A stretch of DNA of 6,846 nt from Deltaproteobacteria bacterium (lineage in GTDB: Bacteria > Lernaellota > Lernaellaia > JACKCT01), in NCBI GenBank assembly GCA_020633895.1, contig JACKCT010000046.1:1-6846 (forward strand), written 5' to 3'. The translations under genes were made by a program, and so were the position numbers. How positions within the stretch are numbered: position 1 is the first letter of the stretch; the number at the start of each line of letters is the position of its first letter. This document shows, piece by piece, positions 1 to 6,812 of this stretch. The notes under the pieces are model-generated. The model did no database searches. It saw only the letters and a program-made list of their open reading frames with translations, and was not told the origin of the DNA.

Positions 1-366
1 AACTTCCGGCGCTACATCCTCATCCTCGTCGGCTACCTCCTCGCGATGCAGGCCCTGCTGCCGCTGGCGAGTTGGGCGTTCCAGAGCTTCGACCTGTTCG
101 GACGGGCGACGGTCGCGATCCTGCTGATCGCCCCGGCGGGCTTGCTGATGGGCCAGGCGTTCCCGACCGGCATGGCCCTCGTCCGCGCCGACGACACCGA
201 CCCGACCCCCTGGCTCTGGGGTATCAACGGCGCCGCCGGCGTCATCGCCTCCGCCCTGGCGGCTGCGACTTCGATTGCGTTTGGAATTCCGGTGACTCTC
301 TTGATCGGAGCAGGGTGTTATGGGATATTATCTAAAATTGAAGGCAAGAGATTTAAGGACACGTGA
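1..366 (+). CDS. Polytopic membrane protein, spermidine-synthase-like family, C-terminal fragment
   Basis: The gene enters from the left edge, so only its last 121 codons are visible; frame 1 is open from base 1 and ends at TGA 364-366. The fragment is very hydrophobic, with about four membrane segments near local residues 4-24, 36-56, 75-95 and 96-112. The pattern AGLLMGQAFPTGM, then a short polar loop, then PWLWGINGAAGVIAS resembles, from memory, the C-terminal membrane part of large deltaproteobacterial proteins annotated as spermidine synthase-like or MFS-type, in which a methyltransferase-fold domain is joined to membrane helices. That domain would lie outside the window, so catalytic function cannot be judged. 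Codon use is GC-rich until about base 268 and clearly AT-richer over the last ~30 codons, although the protein still looks like a plausible family C-terminus. A plain transporter is the main alternative. Confidence 0.62.
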   Translation, partial: NFRRYILILVGYLLAMQALLPLASWAFQSFDLFGRATVAILLIAPAGLLMGQAFPTGMALVRADDTDPTPWLWGINGAAGVIASALAAATSIAFGIPVTLLIGAGCYGILSKIEGKRFKDT

Positions 367-1518
367 AGACTTTATTAACTGGGGTGGGGTATGGAGAAAG
401 CCGATTTAGAATTTGCTGTTGCATTTATTAGTGTAGCAATTGCAGTAGTGTCGTTCTTGTATGCCATTGTAGTTAGGATGAAACAAGTCGCCGATAATAA
501 AAAAAGTTGGAAGTTCGTCGAACTACGAAGAAAAAAGCTTGTCGATATTGGAGCTATACCCACGTCCATTGAAGGAGTATCGAATCTTAAATTATCTATT
601 AAGTGGCCATTCAAGCCTGCTGGCCAAGATGTTAGGCGAGATGTTATATTTTGGCAGTTTGCCCTTGTGAATGATGGTTCTATGCCTATAAAAGAACACG
701 ATATAACCAAAGCGCCGTCATTAACGCTGTCTGATGACTATGGGGGTGACGATAGTCGTTTCGAAATTCTCACCTGGCAGCTTTTAAAAGGTGATTTGGC
801 AAGCGCGGAAGTCGAAATTGAGTTGGCTGGTGCCCACGATCTTGATACTGGTAATCAAGGAATTACTGTAGAAAATATATCACTCATTAATCCAGGCGAG
901 TCATTGGAGTTTTTAGTTGTGGTCGCCGTTGAAAGAGAAACAGAGATAAAATTTAGCGGAGAGTGCCATGCAGCCGCAATGGCAAGAAATATTAACATAG
1001 AAAGACTAAAGGATGAGTCTAGTCGCAAGAAGGGGTGGCGACAAACGATCCTAGTCGGGGGAATATTCTCGCTGGCTGGCGCATTTCTTTTTGACGCAGG
1101 GTATGCAATATATAGTGATATTGTGACTGAAAAGACCATTGCATCACTGATGGAGTCTCAAATAGCGAATATAAAAGTTAATACGATAATATCTGCACGT
1201 CTTGCGGATGCGACGATTGAAATTGGAGAGATATTAAGCAAGTTTAAGCTTCTGCCGATTATGGGAGATCCCGCGAATTATCAAGAGTTGTCGGTGAAAG
1301 AAAAACGGCAAGTTATTCGAAGGCATATTGCTGCATTAAATGATACAAGTGAGTACACAGAAAAACAAATGGAGGTAATTGTAGACGCTGTGTACGAGAT
1401 TTATTTTGGTGTAACATATCCGGATTTCAGCGAATCATCGAAAAAGTGATGTAAAATATAATCTGTTTATTTCTCTAATACTGATACTTGTCTTCTAACC
1501 AAATCCAAAGCCCAAAAA
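268..1518. other. AT-rich genomic island spanning a convergent gene junction
   Basis: Base composition drops abruptly near base 268 and recovers near 1518. Hand counts give 38% GC at 421-480 and 35% at 1141-1200, against 72% at 1741-1800. The island covers the whole unknown membrane protein gene plus the 3' coding ends of both flanking genes: about 30 codons on the left, and about 17 codons of cinA on the right, where AGA-AGA, TTA, GTA and TTG codons appear. No integrase, transposase, tRNA or clear terminal repeat was found at the edges. The boundaries were judged by eye and are uncertain by a few tens of bases. Confidence 0.7.
391..1449 (+). CDS. Uncharacterised two-helix membrane protein in an AT-rich island
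   Basis: I do not recognise this 352-residue protein. It has a hydrophobic helix at residues 8-28, followed by basic residues (RMK, then KK and RRKK). A soluble section of about 190 residues comes next; around residues 90-200 it alternates short hydrophobic strands with turns (WQFALVNDGSMPI, VENISLINPGESLEFLVVV), suggesting a beta-sandwich. A basic stretch (RKKGWR, 212-217) precedes a second helix at 219-241, and the last ~110 residues look mostly helical. By the positive-inside rule the soluble domain would be cytoplasmic and both termini outside; this is inference. No catalytic motif is evident. The ATG at 391 follows a GGGGTGG purine run, a plausible ribosome binding site. The gene starts 24 bases after the previous stop and may be co-transcribed with it. 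Base composition is far lower in GC (23 of 60 at 421-480) than that of its left and right neighbours, which suggests horizontal acquisition. Confidence 0.85.
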   Translation: MEKADLEFAVAFISVAIAVVSFLYAIVVRMKQVADNKKSWKFVELRRKKLVDIGAIPTSIEGVSNLKLSIKWPFKPAGQDVRRDVIFWQFALVNDGSMPIKEHDITKAPSLTLSDDYGGDDSRFEILTWQLLKGDLASAEVEIELAGAHDLDTGNQGITVENISLINPGESLEFLVVVAVERETEIKFSGECHAAAMARNINIERLKDESSRKKGWRQTILVGGIFSLAGAFLFDAGYAIYSDIVTEKTIASLMESQIANIKVNTIISARLADATIEIGEILSKFKLLPIMGDPANYQELSVKEKRQVIRRHIAALNDTSEYTEKQMEVIVDAVYEIYFGVTYPDFSESSKK

Positions 1519-2753
1519 GTCGTGATCGTGCGGATGCGGGCGCGGTCGCCGGGCCAGTGGCGGGGGTGGACGGTGGTGTCTTCGCCTTTGACGGCCAGGG
1601 CGACGAAGACGGTGCCGACGGGCTTTTCCGGGGTGCCTCCGTCGGGTCCGGCGATGCCGGTGACGGCCAACGCGATGTCCGCGCCCGAACGTTCCAGAAT
1701 CCCCTCCGCCATCTCGTGAGCGCATTCGAAGGACACCGCGCCGTGCTCGGCCAACGTCGCCTCGGACACCCCCAACCGACGCACCTTCGCCTCGTTCGCG
1801 TACGTCACATCCGACTCCAAAAAATACGCCGACGAGCCCGGCACATCGGTGAGCGCCGCCGCGATCATCCCGCCCGTGCAGCTCTCGGCCAGCGCGATCG
1901 TCTTGCCGGCGCGGGTGAGGTAGTCCGCCACCGTCTCGGCCAGCGTCTTGCCGTCCTCGCTGAAAATCTTGTCGCCGATCTTTTCGCGGACGTAGTGCGT
2001 CGCCTCGCCGAGCAGGCGGTCGGCGGTTTCGGCGTCGTCGGCGCGGGTGGAGAGCGTCAGTTTGATCTCGGGGAAGGCGGCGCCGTAGATGAGCGAGACG
2101 CCCGAGTCGGCGGCGGGCCAGTCGCGGCCGAGGATTTCCTGCACCTTCGATTCGGGCAGGCCGAACAGACGCACCATGTGGGAACGCACCTGCGCGTCGC
2201 CGCCCTTGGAACGCAGCCACGGTAGGACGTAACGCTCGGTCATGTCCTCGAGTTCGAAGGGGACGCCGGGCATGAAGCACGCCTCGCCGATGCCCTCCTT
2301 GCCGTCCATGCCCACGCACCGGAAGCCGTCCGCCGTGCCCATCATGTTCTGCCAGATCTCCGCGTCGCTGGGGAATTGCGCCTGACGCACGTTGCTCTCG
2401 GGCATCTCGCGACCGACGGACGCCCAGCGCTCCTTGAGGCGATTGAGGGAGGGGTTGCTGGTGATGATCTTGCGGTCGAAGACGCGTGCGGCGGCGAAGC
2501 GCGTGCGGTCGTCGTCCGTCGGCCCGAGCCCGCCCGTCACGACGACCAACCCCGTGCGCGCCATGGCCTTTTCCAGCGCGTCGGCGATGTCGTCTTCCGC
2601 GTCGCCGACCAACGTGACGCGATTGACCGCGAAGCCGACCTTCGCGACCTGCTGAGCGACGTGGGCGGAGTTCGTGTCGATGGTCTTGCCCATCAGCAAC
2701 TCCTCGCCGGTGGCGACGATCTCGATGCGGCGCGGGTTCGAACTGTGCGTCAT
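1467..2753 (-). CDS. cinA: CinA: nicotinamide-nucleotide amidohydrolase with MoaB/MogA-like N-domain
   Basis: A complete two-domain CinA of 428 residues, the usual family length. The N-terminal molybdopterin-binding-fold domain (COG1058 type, about 8-175) shows EIVATGEELLMG (11-22), TGGLGPTDDD (73-82) and MPGVPFE (161-167). The C-terminal PncC domain (about 268-425) shows AESCTGG (289-295), YANEAK (318-323), GAVSFE and VTGIAGPDGGTPEKPVGTV (364-382). Family knowledge: PncC converts nicotinamide mononucleotide to nicotinic acid mononucleotide plus ammonia in NAD salvage, using a Ser/Lys pair, here Ser291 and Lys323; related N-domains have been reported to have ADP-ribose pyrophosphatase activity. 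It is a cytoplasmic enzyme. The ATG at 2753 is chosen because GAGGAG lies 8 bases upstream and the protein begins just before the conserved core; the open frame extends to 2810 but adds unconserved residues. The gene lies 97 bases after the radical SAM stop, and its last ~17 codons are AT-rich. Confidence 0.96.
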   Translation of the reverse strand: MTHSSNPRRIEIVATGEELLMGKTIDTNSAHVAQQVAKVGFAVNRVTLVGDAEDDIADALEKAMARTGLVVVTGGLGPTDDDRTRFAAARVFDRKIITSNPSLNRLKERWASVGREMPESNVRQAQFPSDAEIWQNMMGTADGFRCVGMDGKEGIGEACFMPGVPFELEDMTERYVLPWLRSKGGDAQVRSHMVRLFGLPESKVQEILGRDWPAADSGVSLIYGAAFPEIKLTLSTRADDAETADRLLGEATHYVREKIGDKIFSEDGKTLAETVADYLTRAGKTIALAESCTGGMIAAALTDVPGSSAYFLESDVTYANEAKVRRLGVSEATLAEHGAVSFECAHEMAEGILERSGADIALAVTGIAGPDGGTPEKPVGTVFVALAVKGEDTTVHPRHWPGDRARIRTITTFWALDLVRRQVSVLEK

Positions 2754-2849
2754 GGTCGGTGCTCCTCGTTGGCGACAATCGGACGTACCACGCCGCTCCC
2801 GCCGGATCAAGGTGGCGGATGCAACAAGGTGTTTAGATATGATTCCGTC

Positions 2850-3869
2850 TTAAAATGCCCGCAGCGTGTCGGCGGCGAGGCGGGCGAGTTCGCGGCGGTC
2901 GTGGAGGAGGTTGGTCGGGGTGAAGCAGGAGTGCGTGCAGGAGCAGCCGTCCTTGATGAATGCGGCGCGGCGGGCCGCCTCCGCGGACGCGAGGATCGCC
3001 GGCAATTCGTCGTCGGCGAGGTTGCCGATGGGGTCGGTCAGCTCGCAAAAAGCGATGTCGCCCGTCTCCGAAATGACCAGATGGGACTGATAGGCAATGC
3101 ACGGCGGCATGTTGTCGACGCCGCGCAGATAGTCGACGGACAAATCGTGCAGACGCAGTTTCGCGCTGCGGACCATCTTGTTGCGCCACCCCCCGCCGTA
3201 AAATTTGCGGTAGCCCTCCCAATGCTTCGCGATCGCCTCCCGCCATTGATCGAGCACACCCGGGTCCGGCGCCTGCAAGGACGCGTCGCGGGGCTGCCCG
3301 CGCATCATCTCCAGATGCTGAAAATCGGCGGCGGGAAAGTCCGACTTGGCGCATTCCAAAGTCTCATAAAGATAATCCTGGTTGAGACTGCATAGCGTGG
3401 TGACGAGTTTGATGTTGATGACGCCCGCGCGAGCGAGGGGCGCGAGGCGGTCGTGCGTTTCGATCTGCCGCTCGTAGGCGCCGGGTACGCCGCGCATGCG
3501 ATCGTGAATCGCCGGGGGACCGTCCATGGACAGGGAGATGGTCAGGCGCGTTTGCGGCAGGATTTCGAGGATGCCTCGCGCGGCCCGTTCGGTGCGTTCG
3601 GCGTGGAGGCCGCCGGTGGGGAGGTTGACGCTGCGCGGCCGTCCCTGACGCAGGATCGGTTCGAGCAGCGGCACCAGATCCTTGCGCAACACCGGCTCGC
3701 CGCCGCCGATGGATAGGTCGTTGATCGGCCCGAGGGCGTTGGCCAGACGGCGCGTGTCGTTGACCGACAGTGTCGTGCGTTGGGGGCCGTCGATGTTCTC
3801 GTAATAGAAGCAGTGCTTGCATTTCGAGTCGCACGCGGCGGTGACGAAGATGATCAGCGAACGTTTCAC
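2850..3869 (-). CDS. Radical SAM protein with SPASM-like C-terminal cysteine cluster
   Basis: A 339-residue cytoplasmic radical SAM enzyme. The 4Fe-4S motif CxxxCxxC is C13, C17 and C20 (CDSKCKHC), followed by the SAM-binding GGGEP at 55-59 and SMDGP at 114-118, typical of the MoaA/SPASM branch. The C-terminal part has C257, C275 (in GDIAFCE), then GNL, and C309, C311 and C315 (CSCTHSC). This would suit an auxiliary iron-sulfur cluster and, from memory, matches a family of uncharacterised radical SAM proteins often annotated only as SPASM-like. The substrate is unknown; no precursor peptide gene is seen nearby. The start is GTG at 3869, overlapping the SGNH hydrolase stop as GTGA, with GAGG seven bases upstream, so the two are probably translationally coupled. 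This suggests a shared task, possibly modification of an envelope polymer or its precursor. Radical SAM membership is firm; the specific role is open. Confidence 0.93.
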   Translation of the reverse strand: MKRSLIIFVTAACDSKCKHCFYYENIDGPQRTTLSVNDTRRLANALGPINDLSIGGGEPVLRKDLVPLLEPILRQGRPRSVNLPTGGLHAERTERAARGILEILPQTRLTISLSMDGPPAIHDRMRGVPGAYERQIETHDRLAPLARAGVINIKLVTTLCSLNQDYLYETLECAKSDFPAADFQHLEMMRGQPRDASLQAPDPGVLDQWREAIAKHWEGYRKFYGGGWRNKMVRSAKLRLHDLSVDYLRGVDNMPPCIAYQSHLVISETGDIAFCELTDPIGNLADDELPAILASAEAARRAAFIKDGCSCTHSCFTPTNLLHDRRELARLAADTLRAF

Positions 3870-4954
3870 GGCGCCGCCTCGGTTTGTTCGGCGGTGCCCG
3901 GCTCGGCGGGAGCGAGCTTCGCGATCTCCCCATTGTCCGGATCGTAATCCCGCAGGATCCGCAACGCGAGCGCGCGGGCGATGGCGTCATGACCGGCAGG
4001 CGTGGGATGCACGTTGTCGGGATTCGGGAAGATCACGCTTCGTCCTTTCGCCGTCTCGGCGCGTAGGAACGGCATGATATCGACCGCGGGCTCGTGGCGG
4101 CGGTGCGTTTCCTGATTTAGTGAGCCGTTTAACTCCAAATAGGGCGGGGCGATGAAGTAGACCGTCGCGCCGGCCTCGCGAGCGATGGTCGCGATCTCGT
4201 CCAGGTTGGCGTGGTAGTCGTCGATGGAGACGCGCTCCATGGGGCCGTTGGCGCCCGGCGCGGTGGACGATTGGCGGCGGGTTTCGAGCACCCCGCGACG
4301 CAGCAAGCGATAGAGCGCCGATTGCGCCAGCACGCCCTGCATCGAACGCACTTCGTCGATGGACCCGGCGGCGGGGCGCTGGTCCTTGTCGGCGAATCCG
4401 ACCGCCTCGAATCCGTCGTTGATGCCGAAGTAGGCGACGACGATGTCCGGTTCGTAGTCGATCGCTTTTTGGTGCAGCAGGATCTTGCCTTGGTAGCTGG
4501 TGTAGCCGGGGCAGCCGAAGTCGAGGACGCGCACCTTCTTTTTCGGCCACGCCCACTGGAGATATTTTTGCAGCCGCGCGGAGTAGGTTTCGTCGTAGGA
4601 CGGGCCGGGCGCGCCCAGGCCGAAGGTGCACGAGTCGCCGAGGGTCACGATGCGGAACTGGCCCTCGGGTTTTTCGACGGGCGCGTCGGGGCCGCGAAAG
4701 CCGGATTCGTTCACGCCCCACGCGGGGTCGACGCCGGCGCCCTTGGGGATCTCATGGGACGGACGCAGCTTCCAGAACAGCACGTCGTCCGGCACGAAGC
4801 CCGACTGCTCGCGGTGGGGGTTGTTGAAGCGCATGTACACGCGATCCCCCGCCGCTTCCGGCGCCGCCACTCGCACCGCCGCCTCGGCGATTACGAGCAC
4901 CGCTAGTGTCGCGATTAGGGCGAAGAGGAGGCGTTTTTTGCCGCACTTTTTCAT
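3866..4954 (-). CDS. Membrane-anchored SGNH/GDSL-family hydrolase
   Basis: A 362-residue protein starting with a basic stretch (MKKCGKKR) and a hydrophobic helix at about 9-30, so it is probably anchored in the inner membrane with its catalytic domain in the periplasm; no signal peptidase or lipobox site is obvious. SGNH blocks are present in order: GDS at 106-108 (Ser108 nucleophile), FGCPGY around Gly150, GIND at 177-180 (Asn179), and DNVHP with Asp313 and His316 completing the triad. The stretch WGVNESGFRGPD before block I is typical of exported bacterial SGNH proteins. Such enzymes add or remove acyl, often acetyl, groups on glycans, lipids or other esters; the substrate here cannot be read from sequence. 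The tail after about residue 340 is low-complexity, rich in Ala, Glu and Pro. No purine-rich ribosome binding site precedes the ATG at 4954, which is accepted because the signal anchor starts there. Confidence 0.93.
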   Translation of the reverse strand: MKKCGKKRLLFALIATLAVLVIAEAAVRVAAPEAAGDRVYMRFNNPHREQSGFVPDDVLFWKLRPSHEIPKGAGVDPAWGVNESGFRGPDAPVEKPEGQFRIVTLGDSCTFGLGAPGPSYDETYSARLQKYLQWAWPKKKVRVLDFGCPGYTSYQGKILLHQKAIDYEPDIVVAYFGINDGFEAVGFADKDQRPAAGSIDEVRSMQGVLAQSALYRLLRRGVLETRRQSSTAPGANGPMERVSIDDYHANLDEIATIAREAGATVYFIAPPYLELNGSLNQETHRRHEPAVDIMPFLRAETAKGRSVIFPNPDNVHPTPAGHDAIARALALRILRDYDPDNGEIAKLAPAEPGTAEQTEAAP

Positions 4955-4966
4955 GGCGGGAGGTTA

Positions 4967-5029
4967 GCAGAGAAAAGGTCGGAATGCAGTCTCCCCAGCA
5001 GGTTTTGGAAAGTGAGTCGATTTCTCTGC
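4967..5029. repeat. 9-bp perfect inverted repeat upstream of the SGNH hydrolase gene
   Basis: GCAGAGAAA at 4967-4975 and its exact reverse complement TTTCTCTGC at 5021-5029 are separated by 45 bases. They fill most of the 94-base gap between the regulator stop and the SGNH start. In the minus-strand transcript the downstream arm ends 12 bases before the ATG, where a ribosome binding site would normally lie and none is seen. It could be an RNA stem in the leader, a protein-binding site or chance. It lacks the compact GC-rich stem and following U-run of an intrinsic terminator. Confidence 0.4.
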
Positions 5030-5048
5030 GAGGGCCTTCGTCCGCCTC

Positions 5049-6710
5049 TTACATACGATATCGTGGTCCTTTGCGAGGTCGGTGATGCATTTCGATAATC
5101 TGAATTTCGCGGCCGGCATATTCGTGGTCGGGTTGGATTCGTAAAACCGCTTGGAAATGGCGGGAGGCCATGGAGTCCTTCTTTTCGCTCTTATAGACCA
5201 GCCCCAGATAATAGTGTGCGCGTACGTCTTTGGGATCGATATGTACTGACTCTGTGAGGAGTTCTTTGGCTTTTGCTACACCCACGGCGTCGTCGTAACC
5301 GCCGGTTTCCAACACGATGGCGCCTAGCAGGGACAACATCTGCGCGTGCCCGGGATTGGCGTCATTGATCTTATTTACGAACTGGAGAGCGCTACGATAA
5401 TCCCCTTCCTTGAAGTGGTTTTCGGCACGTTCCATGAGCTGGAGAGTATCCTCGTATTCCGAGGGCCAGACTGGTTTTTCAACGGTCGGGATTTCCGGAG
5501 CGATAGGAATGTCGTGGATCATCGGCGACGGGCTGTCGGCGTTGTCATCGCGGTCCCCGATCCGGATGCCGTGGCACATGGCCATCAAGAAAGCCAAGCG
5601 GACAGCGGCCTGTCCGTCCTCTCCAGCAGCGCCATGGGCATTGAGTTCCATGATTGTGTGGCCGGGCATATCGTGGGCCAAATCGGACATGGTCTCCGGT
5701 AATTCCAAGACATGAATTACTTGCTCGAAGGACCCGTCGACCTCGATCAATGCATGTTCGAGCTTTTTGCGTTTGAAGATCTCGATCAATGTGGCGACCT
5801 TCATATGCCGCAGGATGCAATTGCGCAGCAGCTTGACCGCCGGAACATTCAAAGGGTAGTCGTCCAGGTCCAAATGAGATTTCGCCTGCCAATTGAATTC
5901 GCCACCGACCCATTCGCTGCTGCCGCACACGGCATACACCTTGCCGACTTTCTGGCGATAAAGTTCTCGCTTCAGATCGTCTCGATCAATGATGTTCATC
6001 GCAACCAGGGCTTCTCCCTGCCGGCAGTTGATTTGCTTGGCCCGTTCCAGGCTGGTTTCGTGTTCGTTTTGCGTGATGATCCCGTGTCGGACCAGCATCC
6101 GACCGAGTGAATCGGTGCGCAGATAGTTACTGTCGATTTTCCGAACGATGCCTTTCTCGAAGCCCACAGTCATGAAACGCCGATTTTTGGCCAACTCTAA
6201 AACACCGGTCGCATTGTGGACATGGGCCTGGTAAAACACGCGGCCGACGGAGATGTGGTTGATCTGCCCATGTTTGTCTCTATTCCTGACGCCAATCGGT
6301 GGCGTCAACTGCGACACGTCCTGTGGAGCTTCGAGCACGGAATTCATCTCCAAGACGTTCGAAATCGTGTTGTAAAGATTCATCGGATCGATCGGTTTGG
6401 GGATGGTGGCAGCGACGCCGTTGCCGGTCGATGCTTCGTCCCGCTCTCGGGATATTCTGCGTGCAAGCATGACGACCGGAATTGAATTGAGCGTCTGGTC
6501 GCTGTGGAACTCTTGGGCGATCTGTGGCCCCGTTGATTCGATAAGATCGTCGTCACAAATGACCAAATCCGGTTTAAGGTCACGTGCGAATTGTGGCACC
6601 TGCGTCGCTTCCGTGCAGACGCGGGTGCGGAAGCCCATCGTTGACAGAAATGTCAACGGCTTTTGAATTGAATTAATCGAGTCCGCAACCAACATGATGG
6701 TCTTCGGCAT
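5049..6710 (-). CDS. Receiver-like, PATAN (DUF4388) and TPR domain protein
   Basis: A cytoplasmic multidomain protein of 553 residues from the ATG at 6710; an in-frame GTG at 6719 would add three. Positions here count from that GTG. Residues 6-125 form a receiver-like domain: LVICDDD gives Asp56 as possible phosphoacceptor and IPKP gives Lys108, but the N-terminal acidic pair reads Ala12-Asp13 and the usual Thr/Ser after strand 4 is Ala86, so phosphorylation may be impaired. Residues 150-330 match the PATAN/DUF4388 pattern (GQINHISVGRVFYQAHVHNATGVLEL, then LGRMLVRHGII). Residues 420-545 contain TPR-type helices (HFKEGDYRSAL, VRAHYYLGLVYKSEKKDSMA). Such proteins are common in Myxococcota and relatives and are thought to be signalling or interaction scaffolds, without an output DNA-binding domain. 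The ATG is preferred because GAGGTG lies six bases upstream. GC content is moderate (31 of 60 at 5401-5460), below that of cinA. No terminator was found after the stop. Confidence 0.85.
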   Translation of the reverse strand: MPKTIMLVADSINSIQKPLTFLSTMGFRTRVCTEATQVPQFARDLKPDLVICDDDLIESTGPQIAQEFHSDQTLNSIPVVMLARRISRERDEASTGNGVAATIPKPIDPMNLYNTISNVLEMNSVLEAPQDVSQLTPPIGVRNRDKHGQINHISVGRVFYQAHVHNATGVLELAKNRRFMTVGFEKGIVRKIDSNYLRTDSLGRMLVRHGIITQNEHETSLERAKQINCRQGEALVAMNIIDRDDLKRELYRQKVGKVYAVCGSSEWVGGEFNWQAKSHLDLDDYPLNVPAVKLLRNCILRHMKVATLIEIFKRKKLEHALIEVDGSFEQVIHVLELPETMSDLAHDMPGHTIMELNAHGAAGEDGQAAVRLAFLMAMCHGIRIGDRDDNADSPSPMIHDIPIAPEIPTVEKPVWPSEYEDTLQLMERAENHFKEGDYRSALQFVNKINDANPGHAQMLSLLGAIVLETGGYDDAVGVAKAKELLTESVHIDPKDVRAHYYLGLVYKSEKKDSMASRHFQAVLRIQPDHEYAGREIQIIEMHHRPRKGPRYRM

Positions 6711-6784
6711 GTTCGACACCTCATTGGCCCGATTGGGGAATCGCTATGAGCGCAGACCAACTAAAATAATAATTGACCATAGAA

Positions 6785-6812
6785 AAAATAACATAATTTT
6801 ACTGGACGTCAA
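6785..6812 (-). promoter_or_regulatory. Possible sigma-70-type promoter of the PATAN-TPR gene
   Basis: In the AT-rich region upstream of the regulator gene, the minus strand reads TTGACG (6812-6807), a 16-base spacer, and TATTTT (6790-6785), matching the consensus at 5 and 4 of 6 positions. That would leave a leader of about 70 bases before the ATG, which includes a small CGATT/AATCG hairpin (6730-6743). AT-rich DNA yields such matches by chance, so this is only a candidate. Bases 6720-6846 hold no other gene that I can support. Confidence 0.3.

Noticed and set aside
1450-1466. A shared bidirectional terminator between the convergent genes at the right of the island
   Set aside because: The 17-base gap and its surroundings are AT-rich but show no stem-loop.
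250-1530. Terminal direct or inverted repeats, or an attachment site, at the edges of the AT-rich island
   Set aside because: Comparison of both edges by eye gave only short partial matches, and no tRNA, integrase or transposase is present.
2754-2810. An N-terminal extension of CinA to an upstream ATG at 2810
   Set aside because: The added 19 residues are unlike the family, and the ATG at 2753 has a well-placed GAGGAG and starts directly before the conserved core.
2799-2818. CCGCC/GGCGG inverted repeat between the radical SAM gene and cinA as a terminator
   Set aside because: The stem is only 5 bp with a 10-base loop, and no T-run follows on the minus strand; such matches are frequent in GC-rich DNA.
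1488-3395. Long open frames on the plus strand (1488-2225 and 2376-3395) opposite cinA and the radical SAM gene
   Set aside because: They are antisense to well-supported genes in GC-rich DNA, where stop codons are scarce, and their translations are Arg/Gly/Ala/Val-rich with no recognisable domain.
6730-6743. CGATT/AATCG hairpin in the leader of the PATAN-TPR gene
   Set aside because: A 5-bp stem with a 4-base loop is weak and easily arises by chance; it is not enough to claim a riboswitch or attenuator.
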